DNA of 18,925 nucleotides from an uncultured Clostridia bacterium (GTDB taxonomy: Bacteria > Bacillota > Clostridia > TANB77 > CAG-508): contig CANQTJ010000011.1 in the NCBI GenBank assembly GCA_947626705.1, positions 1 through 18,925 of the forward strand. The letters are read 5' to 3'. The position numbers and the translations under genes were made by a program. The notes under the pieces are model-generated. The model ran no database searches, was not told the DNA's origin, and saw nothing but the letters and a program-made list of their open reading frames with translations. How positions within the stretch are numbered: position 1 is the first letter of the stretch; each line of letters starts with the position of its first letter. Below, piece by piece: positions 7,708 to 15,521 of the stretch.

Positions 7708-8338
7708 ATTTATATAAAAGAGTAATTTTATTTCCATTTTTTTTAATAAATCCCTCATCTTTTAAAGATTTAAGCTCTCTCATCATAGCACTTCTATCAA
7801 CACTAAGATAGTCCGCCAAATCAGTTAAAGAAAATGGTAGAGAAAAAGTTTGATTTAAATTTCTAGTAGATAAAATATTAAAATATCCACGTAATTTTTC
7901 ACGAATAGAACGTTTTGTTAATATTTCAATTCTAGTATTTAAATCCATAACTTTATTTAAAATTAAATTAGAAAAGTTTTCAGATAATGTTTGATGAAAC
8001 TTGCAATTGTTTGTACATTTTTGATGAATATTATCATAAATAAAAAATAGAACTTCACAATTAGTTTTAGCTTCTACAGAAAGTTCATTATTAGTAGTAA
8101 CGATATAAAATGCCTCACCAAAAATATCGTTTTTAGTAAAATGTTCAATAATAGATTTATCACCATTTAAATCGTATCTAACTAAATCAGCAGAACCATT
8201 TAATATAATACATATTTGATTTCTTTTTTGTATGTACGTAGTAATAGTTTGATTTTTTTTAAAAGATTTTTTTTGTACATTTTTACAAGTACAAGAAAAG
8301 TCATTTAAAAATTTTTCTATAACCAATTTATTAACCAT
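7706..8338 (-). CDS. Crp/Fnr-family transcriptional regulator
   Basis: Transcription factor with an N-terminal cyclic-nucleotide-binding-like sensor domain (about 10-125), a dimerisation helix (about 118-145) and a C-terminal winged helix-turn-helix (about 150-210). The recognition helix is in LADYLSVDRSAMMREL (174-189): R182 and R187 align with Crp R180 and R185, while Crp E181 is Ser here, so target specificity should differ from Crp. Six cysteines (16, 18, 43, 94, 108, 112) include CTC and CTNNCKFH, which could bind a cofactor or sense redox or NO; the ligand is unknown. The start is set by AAGGAGG about 11 nt upstream. It is divergent from nrdD-nrdG, and two matching palindromes lie between, which suggests control of nrdDG and itself. 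Confidence 0.88.
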   Translation of the reverse strand: MVNKLVIEKFLNDFSCTCKNVQKKSFKKNQTITTYIQKRNQICIILNGSADLVRYDLNGDKSIIEHFTKNDIFGEAFYIVTTNNELSVEAKTNCEVLFFIYDNIHQKCTNNCKFHQTLSENFSNLILNKVMDLNTRIEILTKRSIREKLRGYFNILSTRNLNQTFSLPFSLTDLADYLSVDRSAMMRELKSLKDEGFIKKNGNKITLLYK

Positions 8339-8461
8339 AATTATATAATCCTCCTTTATGAAAATATAACTTGTAAATTATAATAGATAAACTAATTAAA
8401 AGTTATATAATCAGTGAAAAACGTTGAGAAAACTAAAATGTAGAACTATATTGTTTTTAAT

Positions 8462-8490
8462 ATTATATATCATATTAGTTGCAATTGCAA
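8462..8490 (-). promoter_or_regulatory. Predicted promoter of the Crp/Fnr gene
   Basis: On the minus strand TTGCAA (8490-8485) and TATAAT (8467-8462) are 17 nt apart, giving a start near 8455 and a leader of about 117 nt. The -35 lies inside the palindrome 8478-8491, so a protein bound there would block this promoter. A second, weaker TATAAT (8382-8377) has no recognisable -35. Confidence 0.55.
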
Positions 8491-8491
8491 C
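8478..8491. promoter_or_regulatory. Palindromic operator 1 (GTTGC-AATT-GCAAC)
   Basis: A perfect 14-bp palindrome with the 5-4-5 layout used by Fnr-type dimers (compare TTGAT-N4-ATCAA). It covers the predicted -35 of the divergent Crp/Fnr gene. A near-identical copy begins exactly 100 bp further on. Binding by the neighbouring regulator is inferred. Confidence 0.65.
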
Positions 8492-8577
8492 ATAAAAATT
8501 GTAACAAAAATGTAATAAAAGGTGAAACCTTACAACTAAGCGAATAAAAAAGTGCAAAAAAATATTTTTTGTTTTTT

Positions 8578-8591
8578 GTTGCTTTTGCAAC
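8578..8591. promoter_or_regulatory. Palindromic operator 2 (GTTGC-TTTT-GCAAC)
   Basis: It has the same GTTGC-N4-GCAAC arms as operator 1. Its centre (8584.5) is about 40 bp upstream of the predicted nrdD start near 8625. That is the class II activator position of Crp/Fnr proteins, where the site stands in for a poor -35. A/T tracts (8555-8577) directly upstream could act as an UP-like or bent element. Confidence 0.65.
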
Positions 8592-8612
8592 AGAAAATGT
8601 TTCCTGTTGATA

Positions 8613-8618
8613 TATAAT
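8613..8618 (+). promoter_or_regulatory. -10 element of the nrdD promoter
   Basis: A consensus TATAAT with no usable -35 at 17 nt (ACAGAA), as expected for an activator-dependent promoter. The predicted transcript starts near 8625 and begins with a small TTGTG-GAAA-CACAA hairpin (8632-8645, GNRA loop) before the ribosome binding site. Confidence 0.6.
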
Positions 8619-8693
8619 AAACACATAAAAGTTGTGGAAACACAAAAGCAAATATCACACAAAATGTGGAAAAATAAAGGAGGAAATGCAAAA

Positions 8694-10820
8694 ATGAAAA
8701 TTATTAAAAGAGACGGAAGAGTTGTAGATTACGATAGACAAAAAATTTCAACAGCAATTGAAAAAGCAAATAAAGAAGTAAAAGGGAGAGAAAAAGCCAC
8801 TAAGGAAGAAATAAAGGGAATAATAGAATATATAGAAGAATTAGGCAAAAAGAGAATGTTAGTAGAAGATATCCAAGATATAATAGAAGAAAAATTAATG
8901 GAAATAGGAAAATACGAACTATCAAAAAAATATATTGTATATCGTTATAATAGAGCATTAATAAGAAAATCTAACACAACAGATGAAACAATCTTAGGAT
9001 TAATAAGAAATGAAAATAAAGAATTAGCAGAAGAAAACTCAAATAAGAATACACTACTTGCATCTACACAAAGAGATTATATAGCAGGAGAAGTTTCAAG
9101 AGATTTAACAAATAGGTTATTATTGCCTGAAAAAATAGTAAAAGCACATCAAGAAGGAGTTTTGCATTTCCACGACGCAGATTATTTTGTGCAACCAATA
9201 TTTAATTGTTGTTTAATAAATATATCAGATATGTTAGATAATGGAACAGTAATGAATGGAAAATTAATAGAAAGTCCAAAAAGTTTCCAAGTAGCATGTA
9301 CAGTAACTACACAGATAATAGCAGCAGTAGCAAGTAATCAGTATGGTGGACAATCAGTTGATATGAAACATTTAGGAAAATATTTAAGAAAAAGTTATAA
9401 TAAATATACTGCACAATTGCAAGAAAAATATAAAGGAAAATTATCTAATGATACAATAACAGAGTTAGTAGAAGATAAAGTAAGAGCAGAATTAAAAGCA
9501 GGAGTACAAACAATTCAATATCAAATAAATACTTTAATGACAACAAACGGACAATCACCATTTGTAACATTATTTTTACACTTAGAAGAAAATGACCCAT
9601 ATATAAAAGAAAATGCAATGATAATTGAAGAAGTTTTAACACAAAGATATGAAGGAATAAAAAATGAAGCAGGTGTATATGTAACACCAGCATTCCCAAA
9701 ATTAGTATATGTATTAGATGAACACAATTGCCTAAAAGGTGGAAAATATGACTATTTAACAAAATTAGCAGTTAAATGTTCTGCTAAAAGAATGTATCCA
9801 GACTATATCTCAGCTAAAAAAATGAGAGAAAACTATGAAGGTAATGTATTTAGTCCTATGGGATGTAGAAGTTTCTTATCACCATGGAAAGATGAAAATG
9901 GAGAATATAAATTTGAAGGAAGATTTAATCAAGGTGTAGTTAGCTTGAATTTACCACAAATAGCAATTATTGCAGATGGTAATGAAGATAAATTTTGGAA
10001 ATTATTAGAAGAAAGATTAGAGCTATGTAAAGAAGCATTAATGTGCAGACATTATGCCTTACTAGGAACAAAGTCAGATATAAGTCCAATTCACTGGCAA
10101 TATGGAGCTATATCAAGATTAGAAAAAGGAGAAAAGATAGACAAACTATTATATGGAGGATATTCAACAATTTCATTAGGATATATAGGTATATATGAAA
10201 TGACAAAATTAATGAAAGGAGTATCTCATACATCACCAGAAGGACATGATTTTGCATTAAAAGTAATGAAACATTTAAAAGAAACAGTAACTAAGTGGAA
10301 GAAAGAAACTAATATTGGATTTGCACTATATGGAACTCCAGCAGAAAGCTTATGTTATAAGTTTGCAAGGATAGATAAGGAAAAATTTGGAACAATAAAA
10401 GATGTTACAGATAAAGGATATTATACAAATTCATATCATGTAGATGTAAGAGAAAAAATAGACGCATTTGATAAACTATCATTTGAAAGTGAGTTCCAAA
10501 AAATATCTACAGGAGGAGCAATATCTTATGTTGAAATACCAAATATGCAACATAATATATCAGCTTTAGAAACAGCAGTTAAATTTATTTATGATAATAT
10601 TCAATATGCAGAATTTAACACTAAGTCAGATTTTTGTCATATATGCGGATTTGATGGAGAGATTATTATAAATGATAATAATGAATGGGAATGTCCAAAT
10701 TGTGGAAATAAAAACCATAGTAAAATGAATGTTGTAAGACGTACATGTGGTTATTTAGGAGAAAATTTCTGGAATGTAGGAAAAACAAAGGAAATAAAAC
10801 AAAGAGTTTTACACATGTAA
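8694..10820 (+). CDS. nrdD: Anaerobic ribonucleoside-triphosphate reductase (class III)
   Basis: Glycyl-radical enzyme that reduces ribonucleoside triphosphates to deoxyribonucleotides without oxygen. Order: an ATP-cone allosteric domain (about 1-95, starting MKIIKRDGR); the catalytic barrel with FHDADYFVQPIFNCCLINI; a zinc site of CHIC (C648, C651) and CPNC (C667, C670); and the glycyl-radical loop RRTCGYLGENFW with G686. The frame is open from 8607, but 8694 is the start because AAAGGAGG lies 10 nt upstream and the ATP-cone begins there. That gives 708 aa, a normal length. nrdG follows 99 nt on. The oxygen-sensitive radical implies an anaerobic host. The promoter layout suggests activation by the divergent Crp/Fnr protein. 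I see no clear NrdR boxes. Confidence 0.96.
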   Translation: MKIIKRDGRVVDYDRQKISTAIEKANKEVKGREKATKEEIKGIIEYIEELGKKRMLVEDIQDIIEEKLMEIGKYELSKKYIVYRYNRALIRKSNTTDETILGLIRNENKELAEENSNKNTLLASTQRDYIAGEVSRDLTNRLLLPEKIVKAHQEGVLHFHDADYFVQPIFNCCLINISDMLDNGTVMNGKLIESPKSFQVACTVTTQIIAAVASNQYGGQSVDMKHLGKYLRKSYNKYTAQLQEKYKGKLSNDTITELVEDKVRAELKAGVQTIQYQINTLMTTNGQSPFVTLFLHLEENDPYIKENAMIIEEVLTQRYEGIKNEAGVYVTPAFPKLVYVLDEHNCLKGGKYDYLTKLAVKCSAKRMYPDYISAKKMRENYEGNVFSPMGCRSFLSPWKDENGEYKFEGRFNQGVVSLNLPQIAIIADGNEDKFWKLLEERLELCKEALMCRHYALLGTKSDISPIHWQYGAISRLEKGEKIDKLLYGGYSTISLGYIGIYEMTKLMKGVSHTSPEGHDFALKVMKHLKETVTKWKKETNIGFALYGTPAESLCYKFARIDKEKFGTIKDVTDKGYYTNSYHVDVREKIDAFDKLSFESEFQKISTGGAISYVEIPNMQHNISALETAVKFIYDNIQYAEFNTKSDFCHICGFDGEIIINDNNEWECPNCGNKNHSKMNVVRRTCGYLGENFWNVGKTKEIKQRVLHM

Positions 10821-10858
10821 TTGCAAATTAAAAATATGCAATTTCCTAGAACTTTTAA

Positions 10859-10899
10859 AAAGAGGGATTTTGGGACGAATGATCCTTAAAATCCCCTTT
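10859..10899 (+). other. Strong intercistronic hairpin between nrdD and nrdG
   Basis: AAAG-A-GGGATTTTGGG (10859-10874) pairs with the arm 10885-10899 (core AAAATCCCC): about 15 pairs including two G-U wobbles and one bulged A, around a 10-nt loop. No T-run follows; the nrdG ribosome binding site AGGAGG (10908-10913) comes 8 nt later. It is therefore not a normal terminator and may instead set mRNA processing, stability or nrdG translation. Confidence 0.7.
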
Positions 10900-10919
10900 G
10901 ATAACTTAGGAGGAAAATT

Positions 10920-11447
10920 ATGAATTATGCAGATATAAAAAAAATAGATGTAGCTAATGGTGAAGGCGTTAGAGTTTCAGTATTTGTAAGTGGATGCAAT
11001 CATCACTGCAAAGGATGTTTTAATGAATGTGCATGGGATTTTAATTATGGAAATAAATTTACAGAAAAAGAAGTAGACAAAGTAATTGATTATATGAACC
11101 ATGATTATATAGAAGGACTTTCACTTTTAGGAGGAGAGCCTTTAGAACCACAAAATCAAGAAGGGCTACTACCATTAGTAAAAAAAGTTAAAGAAAAATT
11201 CCCTAATAAAAATATTTGGTGTTATACAGGATTTGACTTTGAAAAAGATGTAATGGGAACAATGTCAAAAAATAGTGAAACAACAAGAGAATTATTAAAA
11301 TATATAGATGTTATAGTAGATGGAAAATTTGAAGAAGATAAAAAAGACTTAAAATTACAATTTAGAGGGTCTTCAAATCAAAGGATTTTAGATGTTAAAG
11401 AAACATTAAAAACAGGAAACTTAGTAAAAGAAGATAAATATAGATAA
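10920..11447 (+). CDS. nrdG: Anaerobic RNR-activating protein (radical SAM)
   Basis: Radical SAM activase that installs the glycyl radical on NrdD. The CxxxCxxC cluster motif is SGCNHHCKGC (C26, C30, C33), which binds a 4Fe-4S cluster and S-adenosylmethionine. GGEP (70-73) is the SAM-contacting motif. At 175 aa it is the usual short form with a minimal radical SAM barrel and no extra ferredoxin domain. It starts behind AGGAGG, downstream of the intercistronic hairpin, and shares the nrdD promoter since no other promoter is evident. Confidence 0.95.
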   Translation: MNYADIKKIDVANGEGVRVSVFVSGCNHHCKGCFNECAWDFNYGNKFTEKEVDKVIDYMNHDYIEGLSLLGGEPLEPQNQEGLLPLVKKVKEKFPNKNIWCYTGFDFEKDVMGTMSKNSETTRELLKYIDVIVDGKFEEDKKDLKLQFRGSSNQRILDVKETLKTGNLVKEDKYR

Positions 11448-11485
11448 TTATTATATCGTTATTAGTAAGCTATAATAGAACAAAA

Positions 11486-11532
11486 GCGGACATTATTAAC
11501 ATTTTCACTATTTAGAACATTTTAAAGTCCGC
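11486..11532 (+). other. GC-clamped inverted repeat after nrdG
   Basis: GCGGAC (11486-11491) and GTCCGC (11527-11532) are a perfect 6-bp pair enclosing 35 AT-rich nt, unusual GC for this region. No T-run follows directly. It may fold as the outer clamp of a structured 3' end ahead of the hairpin at 11550. Confidence 0.45.
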
Positions 11533-11549
11533 GTCTTTGTTCGTCTGCA

Positions 11550-11570
11550 AAAAATTGTATAGCAATTTTT
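11550..11570. terminator. Bidirectional terminator between nrdG and gatD
   Basis: AAAAATTG and CAATTTTT form a perfect 8-bp stem with a 5-nt loop between two convergent genes. The T-rich 3' arm in both orientations gives a U-tract. It starts about 100 nt after nrdG and 12 nt from the gatD stop. Confidence 0.6.
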
Positions 11571-11581
11571 CTGTGGAATTT

Positions 11582-12331
11582 TTAAGTAATATTATTTAAA
11601 AACCTATTTAATAATTGTTTTCTACACATATTTTCAAATTCATCATTTAAAGAAACTAAAGATATATCCTCATTATATTTCCTATCTAAACAATATTTTA
11701 TAATATAGTCTACAAGTTCTGGATTTTTAGAAAGTAAAGGACCATGCAAATATGTTGCAATGACATTATTTTCAAAATATCCTTCTTCAGAATCTTTAAA
11801 TTTATTACCATTGCCAAATAGAACTTTCCCAAAAGGAGAAGAAATATTATAAGTTTGTCCACCATGATTTTCAAAACCAATAACATTTGTTTTAAAATTA
11901 TTTAAATTAACTTCTATAACAATATTTCCAATACATCTATTTTTTCTATCAGGGTTAGCTTCTGTATAATAATCAAAAATTTCAAGACCTGGAATTATAT
12001 TTCCATCAACATCTTTATAATATTTTCCAAACAATTGATATGCACCACAAATAAGTAAGAAGAATACACCATTTTCAACAGCATTTTTAATATTATCTTT
12101 ATATTTAATTAAATCACTTGCTAAAATATTTTGTTCATTATCAGCACCACCACCTGCAAAGATAATATCATAACTATTAAAATCAGGAGAATCATCTCCA
12201 ATAGAGTATGTATCTATAATAACAGAATAACCACGAGATTCAATTCTATACTTTAAAACTTGTATATTTCCATAATCACCATAAAGCTCCAATATATCAG
12301 GATATAAATATAATATTTTGATTTCTTTCAT
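11582..12331 (-). CDS. gatD: Lipid II isoglutaminyl synthase, glutaminase subunit GatD
   Basis: Class I glutamine amidotransferase that releases ammonia for amidating D-Glu of lipid II to D-isoglutamine, working with MurT at the inner face of the membrane. The nucleophile is Cys95 in LLICGAYQLFG, and the catalytic His196 lies in ATYLHGPLL. GGGADNEQ (60-67) is the typical CobB/CobQ-like GATase segment. Length, 249 aa, is standard. The ATG overlaps the murT stop in an ATGA, indicating translational coupling and equal expression of the two subunits. No signal peptide. Confidence 0.93.
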   Translation of the reverse strand: MKEIKILYLYPDILELYGDYGNIQVLKYRIESRGYSVIIDTYSIGDDSPDFNSYDIIFAGGGADNEQNILASDLIKYKDNIKNAVENGVFFLLICGAYQLFGKYYKDVDGNIIPGLEIFDYYTEANPDRKNRCIGNIVIEVNLNNFKTNVIGFENHGGQTYNISSPFGKVLFGNGNKFKDSEEGYFENNVIATYLHGPLLSKNPELVDYIIKYCLDRKYNEDISLVSLNDEFENMCRKQLLNRFLNNIT

Positions 12332-13671
12332 TTAAAATCCTCCATTTTAGTATTACTTTCAAATTGTTTTAATTCTCTTCGTGTAGGTTGTAAAGATGTA
12401 TAATTTGCAATTACATATTTTTTAACATTAGTCTTGTATAAAGATTGAACTGCCTCACTTAAATTTAGAAAAGGCTCAATTTTTTCAGGTTTAAATCCAC
12501 TAGTTTTTATTCTAATAGCTATATCATAAGCTCTTGTACCAGACGTTATAATTCTAGAAACATTATTTAAATTATTAAAATTAATATCCCAAATCCAAGA
12601 TACATCAAATCCATCTGCAATATTATCATTTAAAACAAATAATAATTCTTTCTCATCTTCATCTTCATTTAAAATACGAAGACTAACATTACTACCAGTT
12701 GGATTTTTAGCTAAATTAATAATAGTTTTAATACCATTTACTTGTAATTCTTCTAATCTTCCATTATTTAAAGAAAATGTTGATAAAGCAAGTTTTATAT
12801 GCTCATTAGAAATATCATATAAGTTACAAACAGAAATTACAGCTAGATAATTATATACTAAATAGATACTATTACCTTTAATATTATAAGTAATTTCATT
12901 TACATCAAAAGATTTATTTTTTAAATCAATATTCGTTGCGAACCTGTAAATTTCATTATCACCAAAATTACAATTAGGACATCTAAATTTTCCTATATGT
13001 GAATATTGATAATATTCATATTCTAGTTTAGTTTTACAAAAAGGACAGAATTTTCCTTCACCAGCTTCTTTAATGTTTTCTGTTGCATATTGATATTTAT
13101 CAACACTAAAATAATACACATTAGAATTATTAGGATTAGATTGTCCCAACCTTGCAACATTAGGGTCATCATTATTTAAAATTAAATTGCCATTAAAAGT
13201 TTTAAGAAATTCATTAATTCTTAAAATTAGAGATTCAACTTCTCCATTTCTATCTAATTGGTCACGGAAAAAATTTAAGATAATTAAAGTATCTAATCTA
13301 AAATCTTTAAATACAACAGGAATATAGCTTTCATCAACTTCGAAAACTAAAAAGTCTGCTTTAATTTTTCCATTTAAACTACAATTTTTTAAAATAGTTG
13401 AAAGTATACCAGTTTCCATATTATTGCCTTCAACATTGCTAATAACTTTATATCCAGCTTGTTTTAGGGTATAAGCAATACAATTATTAGTCATTGTTTT
13501 TCCATTAGTTGCAGATACTGCAATTACTGGACAATCTACTTTAAAATATCTGAATATTTCTGTATTCCAATCAAATGCTATTTTTCCTAAAAAGTTTCCA
13601 CCATTTTTATGGCATATTTTTAATATTACATTTAATATTTTCATTAATAATATTATAAAAAAGTTCTTCAT
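12328..13671 (-). CDS. murT: Lipid II isoglutaminyl synthase, Mur ligase subunit MurT
   Basis: ATP-dependent Mur-ligase-family subunit that activates the D-Glu carboxyl of lipid II for amidation by GatD-derived ammonia. The P-loop ATNGKTMT (54-61) and EVDES (111-115) mark the central ATPase domain. A zinc ribbon is inserted there (CPFC, C209/C212; CPNC, C231/C234), as known for MurT. A C-terminal DUF1727-type domain fills the rest. At 447 aa it is full length. The start has TAGGAG about 6 nt upstream. The first 20 residues are hydrophobic and could lie against the membrane. The pair is typical of Gram-positive bacteria and affects crosslinking and lysozyme resistance. Confidence 0.93.
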   Translation of the reverse strand: MKNFFIILLMKILNVILKICHKNGGNFLGKIAFDWNTEIFRYFKVDCPVIAVSATNGKTMTNNCIAYTLKQAGYKVISNVEGNNMETGILSTILKNCSLNGKIKADFLVFEVDESYIPVVFKDFRLDTLIILNFFRDQLDRNGEVESLILRINEFLKTFNGNLILNNDDPNVARLGQSNPNNSNVYYFSVDKYQYATENIKEAGEGKFCPFCKTKLEYEYYQYSHIGKFRCPNCNFGDNEIYRFATNIDLKNKSFDVNEITYNIKGNSIYLVYNYLAVISVCNLYDISNEHIKLALSTFSLNNGRLEELQVNGIKTIINLAKNPTGSNVSLRILNEDEDEKELLFVLNDNIADGFDVSWIWDINFNNLNNVSRIITSGTRAYDIAIRIKTSGFKPEKIEPFLNLSEAVQSLYKTNVKKYVIANYTSLQPTRRELKQFESNTKMEDFK

Positions 13672-13705
13672 ATTTTCTCCTACTTATTAATTATGTTTTT
13701 TTAAA

Positions 13706-13734
13706 ATTATATCACAAATGTTTTTTTATGTACA
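13706..13734 (-). promoter_or_regulatory. Predicted promoter for murT-gatD
   Basis: On the minus strand TGTACA (13734-13729) and TATAAT (13711-13706) are 17 nt apart, with a start near 13699 and a leader of about 28 nt. The perfect -10 and spacing support it; the -35 is a 4/6 match. Confidence 0.55.
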
Positions 13735-13869
13735 ATAAAATAATTAGTAAAAATTCAAATTAAAATTTTCGTTCTTCAAGGCGTTTAGATACTCAAATAT
13801 TCAAATTTTAGATACACACTATAAATAAATAAAGAAAATATTTAATATTGGTAATAAACAAAAAATTTA

Positions 13870-13898
13870 TAGACAAATTCTATAAAATATGATAACAT
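13870..13898 (+). promoter_or_regulatory. Predicted promoter for metG
   Basis: TAGACA (13870-13875, 5/6) is 17 nt from TAACAT (13893-13898, 4/6), which is preceded by TGA as an extended -10. The leader to the metG ATG would be about 20 nt, so no T-box or SAM riboswitch fits. The wider murT-metG gap (13672-13925) shows no ORF, only a TTTAGATAC direct repeat (13784, 13807). Confidence 0.45.
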
Positions 13899-13925
13899 AA
13901 ACAAAAAAAGAAAGGATGATTTTTA

Positions 13926-15500
13926 ATGAAAGAAACATTTTATATAACAACACCAATATATTATCCAAGTGGAAGATATCATATCGGAACAGCATATACA
14001 ACAGTACTTGCAGATACAATAAAAAGATATAATAAATTAAAGGGAAAAGAAACATATATGTTAACAGGAGCAGATGAACATGGGCAAAAAATAGAAAAAA
14101 AATCAAAGGAAGCAAATAAAACGCCAAAGGAATATGTTGATGAAATGGCAGAAATGGCAAAAACGTTATGGAAAAAGATGGACATACAATATGATGATTT
14201 TATAAGAACAACAGAAGAAAGACATGAAAAGATAGTTCAAAAAATATTTGATAAATTTATGGAACAAGGAGATATATACAAAGGAGAATATGAAGGCTTA
14301 TATTGTATACCATGCGAAACATTTTTTACAGAAACGCAATTAGTAGATGGTAAATGCCCAGACTGTGGAAGAGAAGTAGTTCCAATGAAGGAAGAATCAT
14401 ATTTTTTTAATATGAAAAAATATGCAGACAAATTATTGAAATATTATGATGAACATTCGGACTTTATAAAACCAGAATATAGAAAACAAGAGATGATAAA
14501 TAACTTTATAAAACCTGGATTAGAAGATTTATGTGTAACAAGGACATCATTTGATTGGGGAATAAAAGTTTTAAAAGACCCAAAACACGTAGTATATGTA
14601 TGGTTAGATGCATTAACAAATTATATAACAGCTTTAGGATATATGTCAGAAGATGAAACGCTATTTAAAAAATTTTGGCCAGCAGATGTACAGTTAGTTG
14701 GGAAAGATATAGCAAGATTTCATTTAATATATTGGCCAATATTTTTAATGGCATTAGATTTACCATTACCAAAAACAATATTTGTTCATAACTGGATAAT
14801 GATGAAAGATGGAAAAATGAGTAAATCAAAGGGAAATGTAATATATCCTGAAGACTTAATTGATAGATATGGGTTAGATGCAACAAAATATTTTTTATTA
14901 AGAGAAATGCCAACATCGCAAGATGGACTATTCTCACCAGAGGAGTTTATACAAAGGTACAATTTTGATTTATGCAATGATTTAAGTAATTTATTAAATA
15001 GAACTGTATCAATGGTAAATAAATATTTTAATGGACAAGTACCAGAATATAATGGAACACCAAATGAAGTAGATAAAGAAATAGAAGAAAAATGTACTGA
15101 GCAAATAGAAAAATTTGAAACACTGTTTGAAAATTTTGAAATAGCAAACTCAATACAAGAAATATGGAATTTAATAGCTAGAACAAATAAATATATTGAT
15201 GAAACAATGCCATGGCAATTAGCAAAAGAAGAACAAACAGAAAAATTAAAATCATCAATGTATCATTTAATAGAAAATTTAAGAAAAATAGCTATATTAA
15301 TAAAACCATTTATGAATGAAACATCAGAAAATATATTAAATCAGATAGGTATAAAAGATGAAAAACTAAAAACATGGCAAAGTATGCAAGAATATGATAA
15401 ATTAAATGGAATAAAAGTAATTGAAAAAGGTGAACCAATATTTATGAGATTAAATACAGAAGAAGAAATGGAATATATAAGAAATGTGATGAAAAAATAG
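13926..15500 (+). CDS. metG: Methionyl-tRNA synthetase
   Basis: Charges tRNA-Met for initiation and elongation; class I synthetase. The HIGH-type signature is HIGT (19-22) after YYPSGRY, and KMSKS is at 297-301. The connective peptide holds a zinc knuckle pair, CIPC (C127, C130) and CPDC (C144, C147). A helical anticodon-binding domain follows (about 360-500). The protein stops at 524 aa, without the C-terminal EMAP/tRNA-binding domain many bacterial MetRS carry, so it is the short form. The ATG follows AAAGGATG. The next gene starts 21 nt after the stop, so they are co-transcribed. Confidence 0.95.
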   Translation: MKETFYITTPIYYPSGRYHIGTAYTTVLADTIKRYNKLKGKETYMLTGADEHGQKIEKKSKEANKTPKEYVDEMAEMAKTLWKKMDIQYDDFIRTTEERHEKIVQKIFDKFMEQGDIYKGEYEGLYCIPCETFFTETQLVDGKCPDCGREVVPMKEESYFFNMKKYADKLLKYYDEHSDFIKPEYRKQEMINNFIKPGLEDLCVTRTSFDWGIKVLKDPKHVVYVWLDALTNYITALGYMSEDETLFKKFWPADVQLVGKDIARFHLIYWPIFLMALDLPLPKTIFVHNWIMMKDGKMSKSKGNVIYPEDLIDRYGLDATKYFLLREMPTSQDGLFSPEEFIQRYNFDLCNDLSNLLNRTVSMVNKYFNGQVPEYNGTPNEVDKEIEEKCTEQIEKFETLFENFEIANSIQEIWNLIARTNKYIDETMPWQLAKEEQTEKLKSSMYHLIENLRKIAILIKPFMNETSENILNQIGIKDEKLKTWQSMQEYDKLNGIKVIEKGEPIFMRLNTEEEMEYIRNVMKK

Positions 15501-15521
15501 ATAAAATAAAGAGGAATTATA

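Noticed and set aside
8632..8668. Riboswitch in the nrdD leader
   Set aside because: Only small 4-5 bp hairpins are present in about 70 nt of leader. There is no terminator alternative and no recognisable aptamer core.
8607..8693. N-terminal extension of NrdD by 29 residues
   Set aside because: The region covers the predicted transcript leader and ribosome binding site, and the added residues are not part of the ATP-cone, which begins at MKIIKRDGR.
13784..13815. TTTAGATAC direct repeat with 23-bp period upstream of metG
   Set aside because: Only two 9-bp copies in AT-rich DNA, not aligned with any promoter element; too weak to call an operator or a CRISPR-like repeat.
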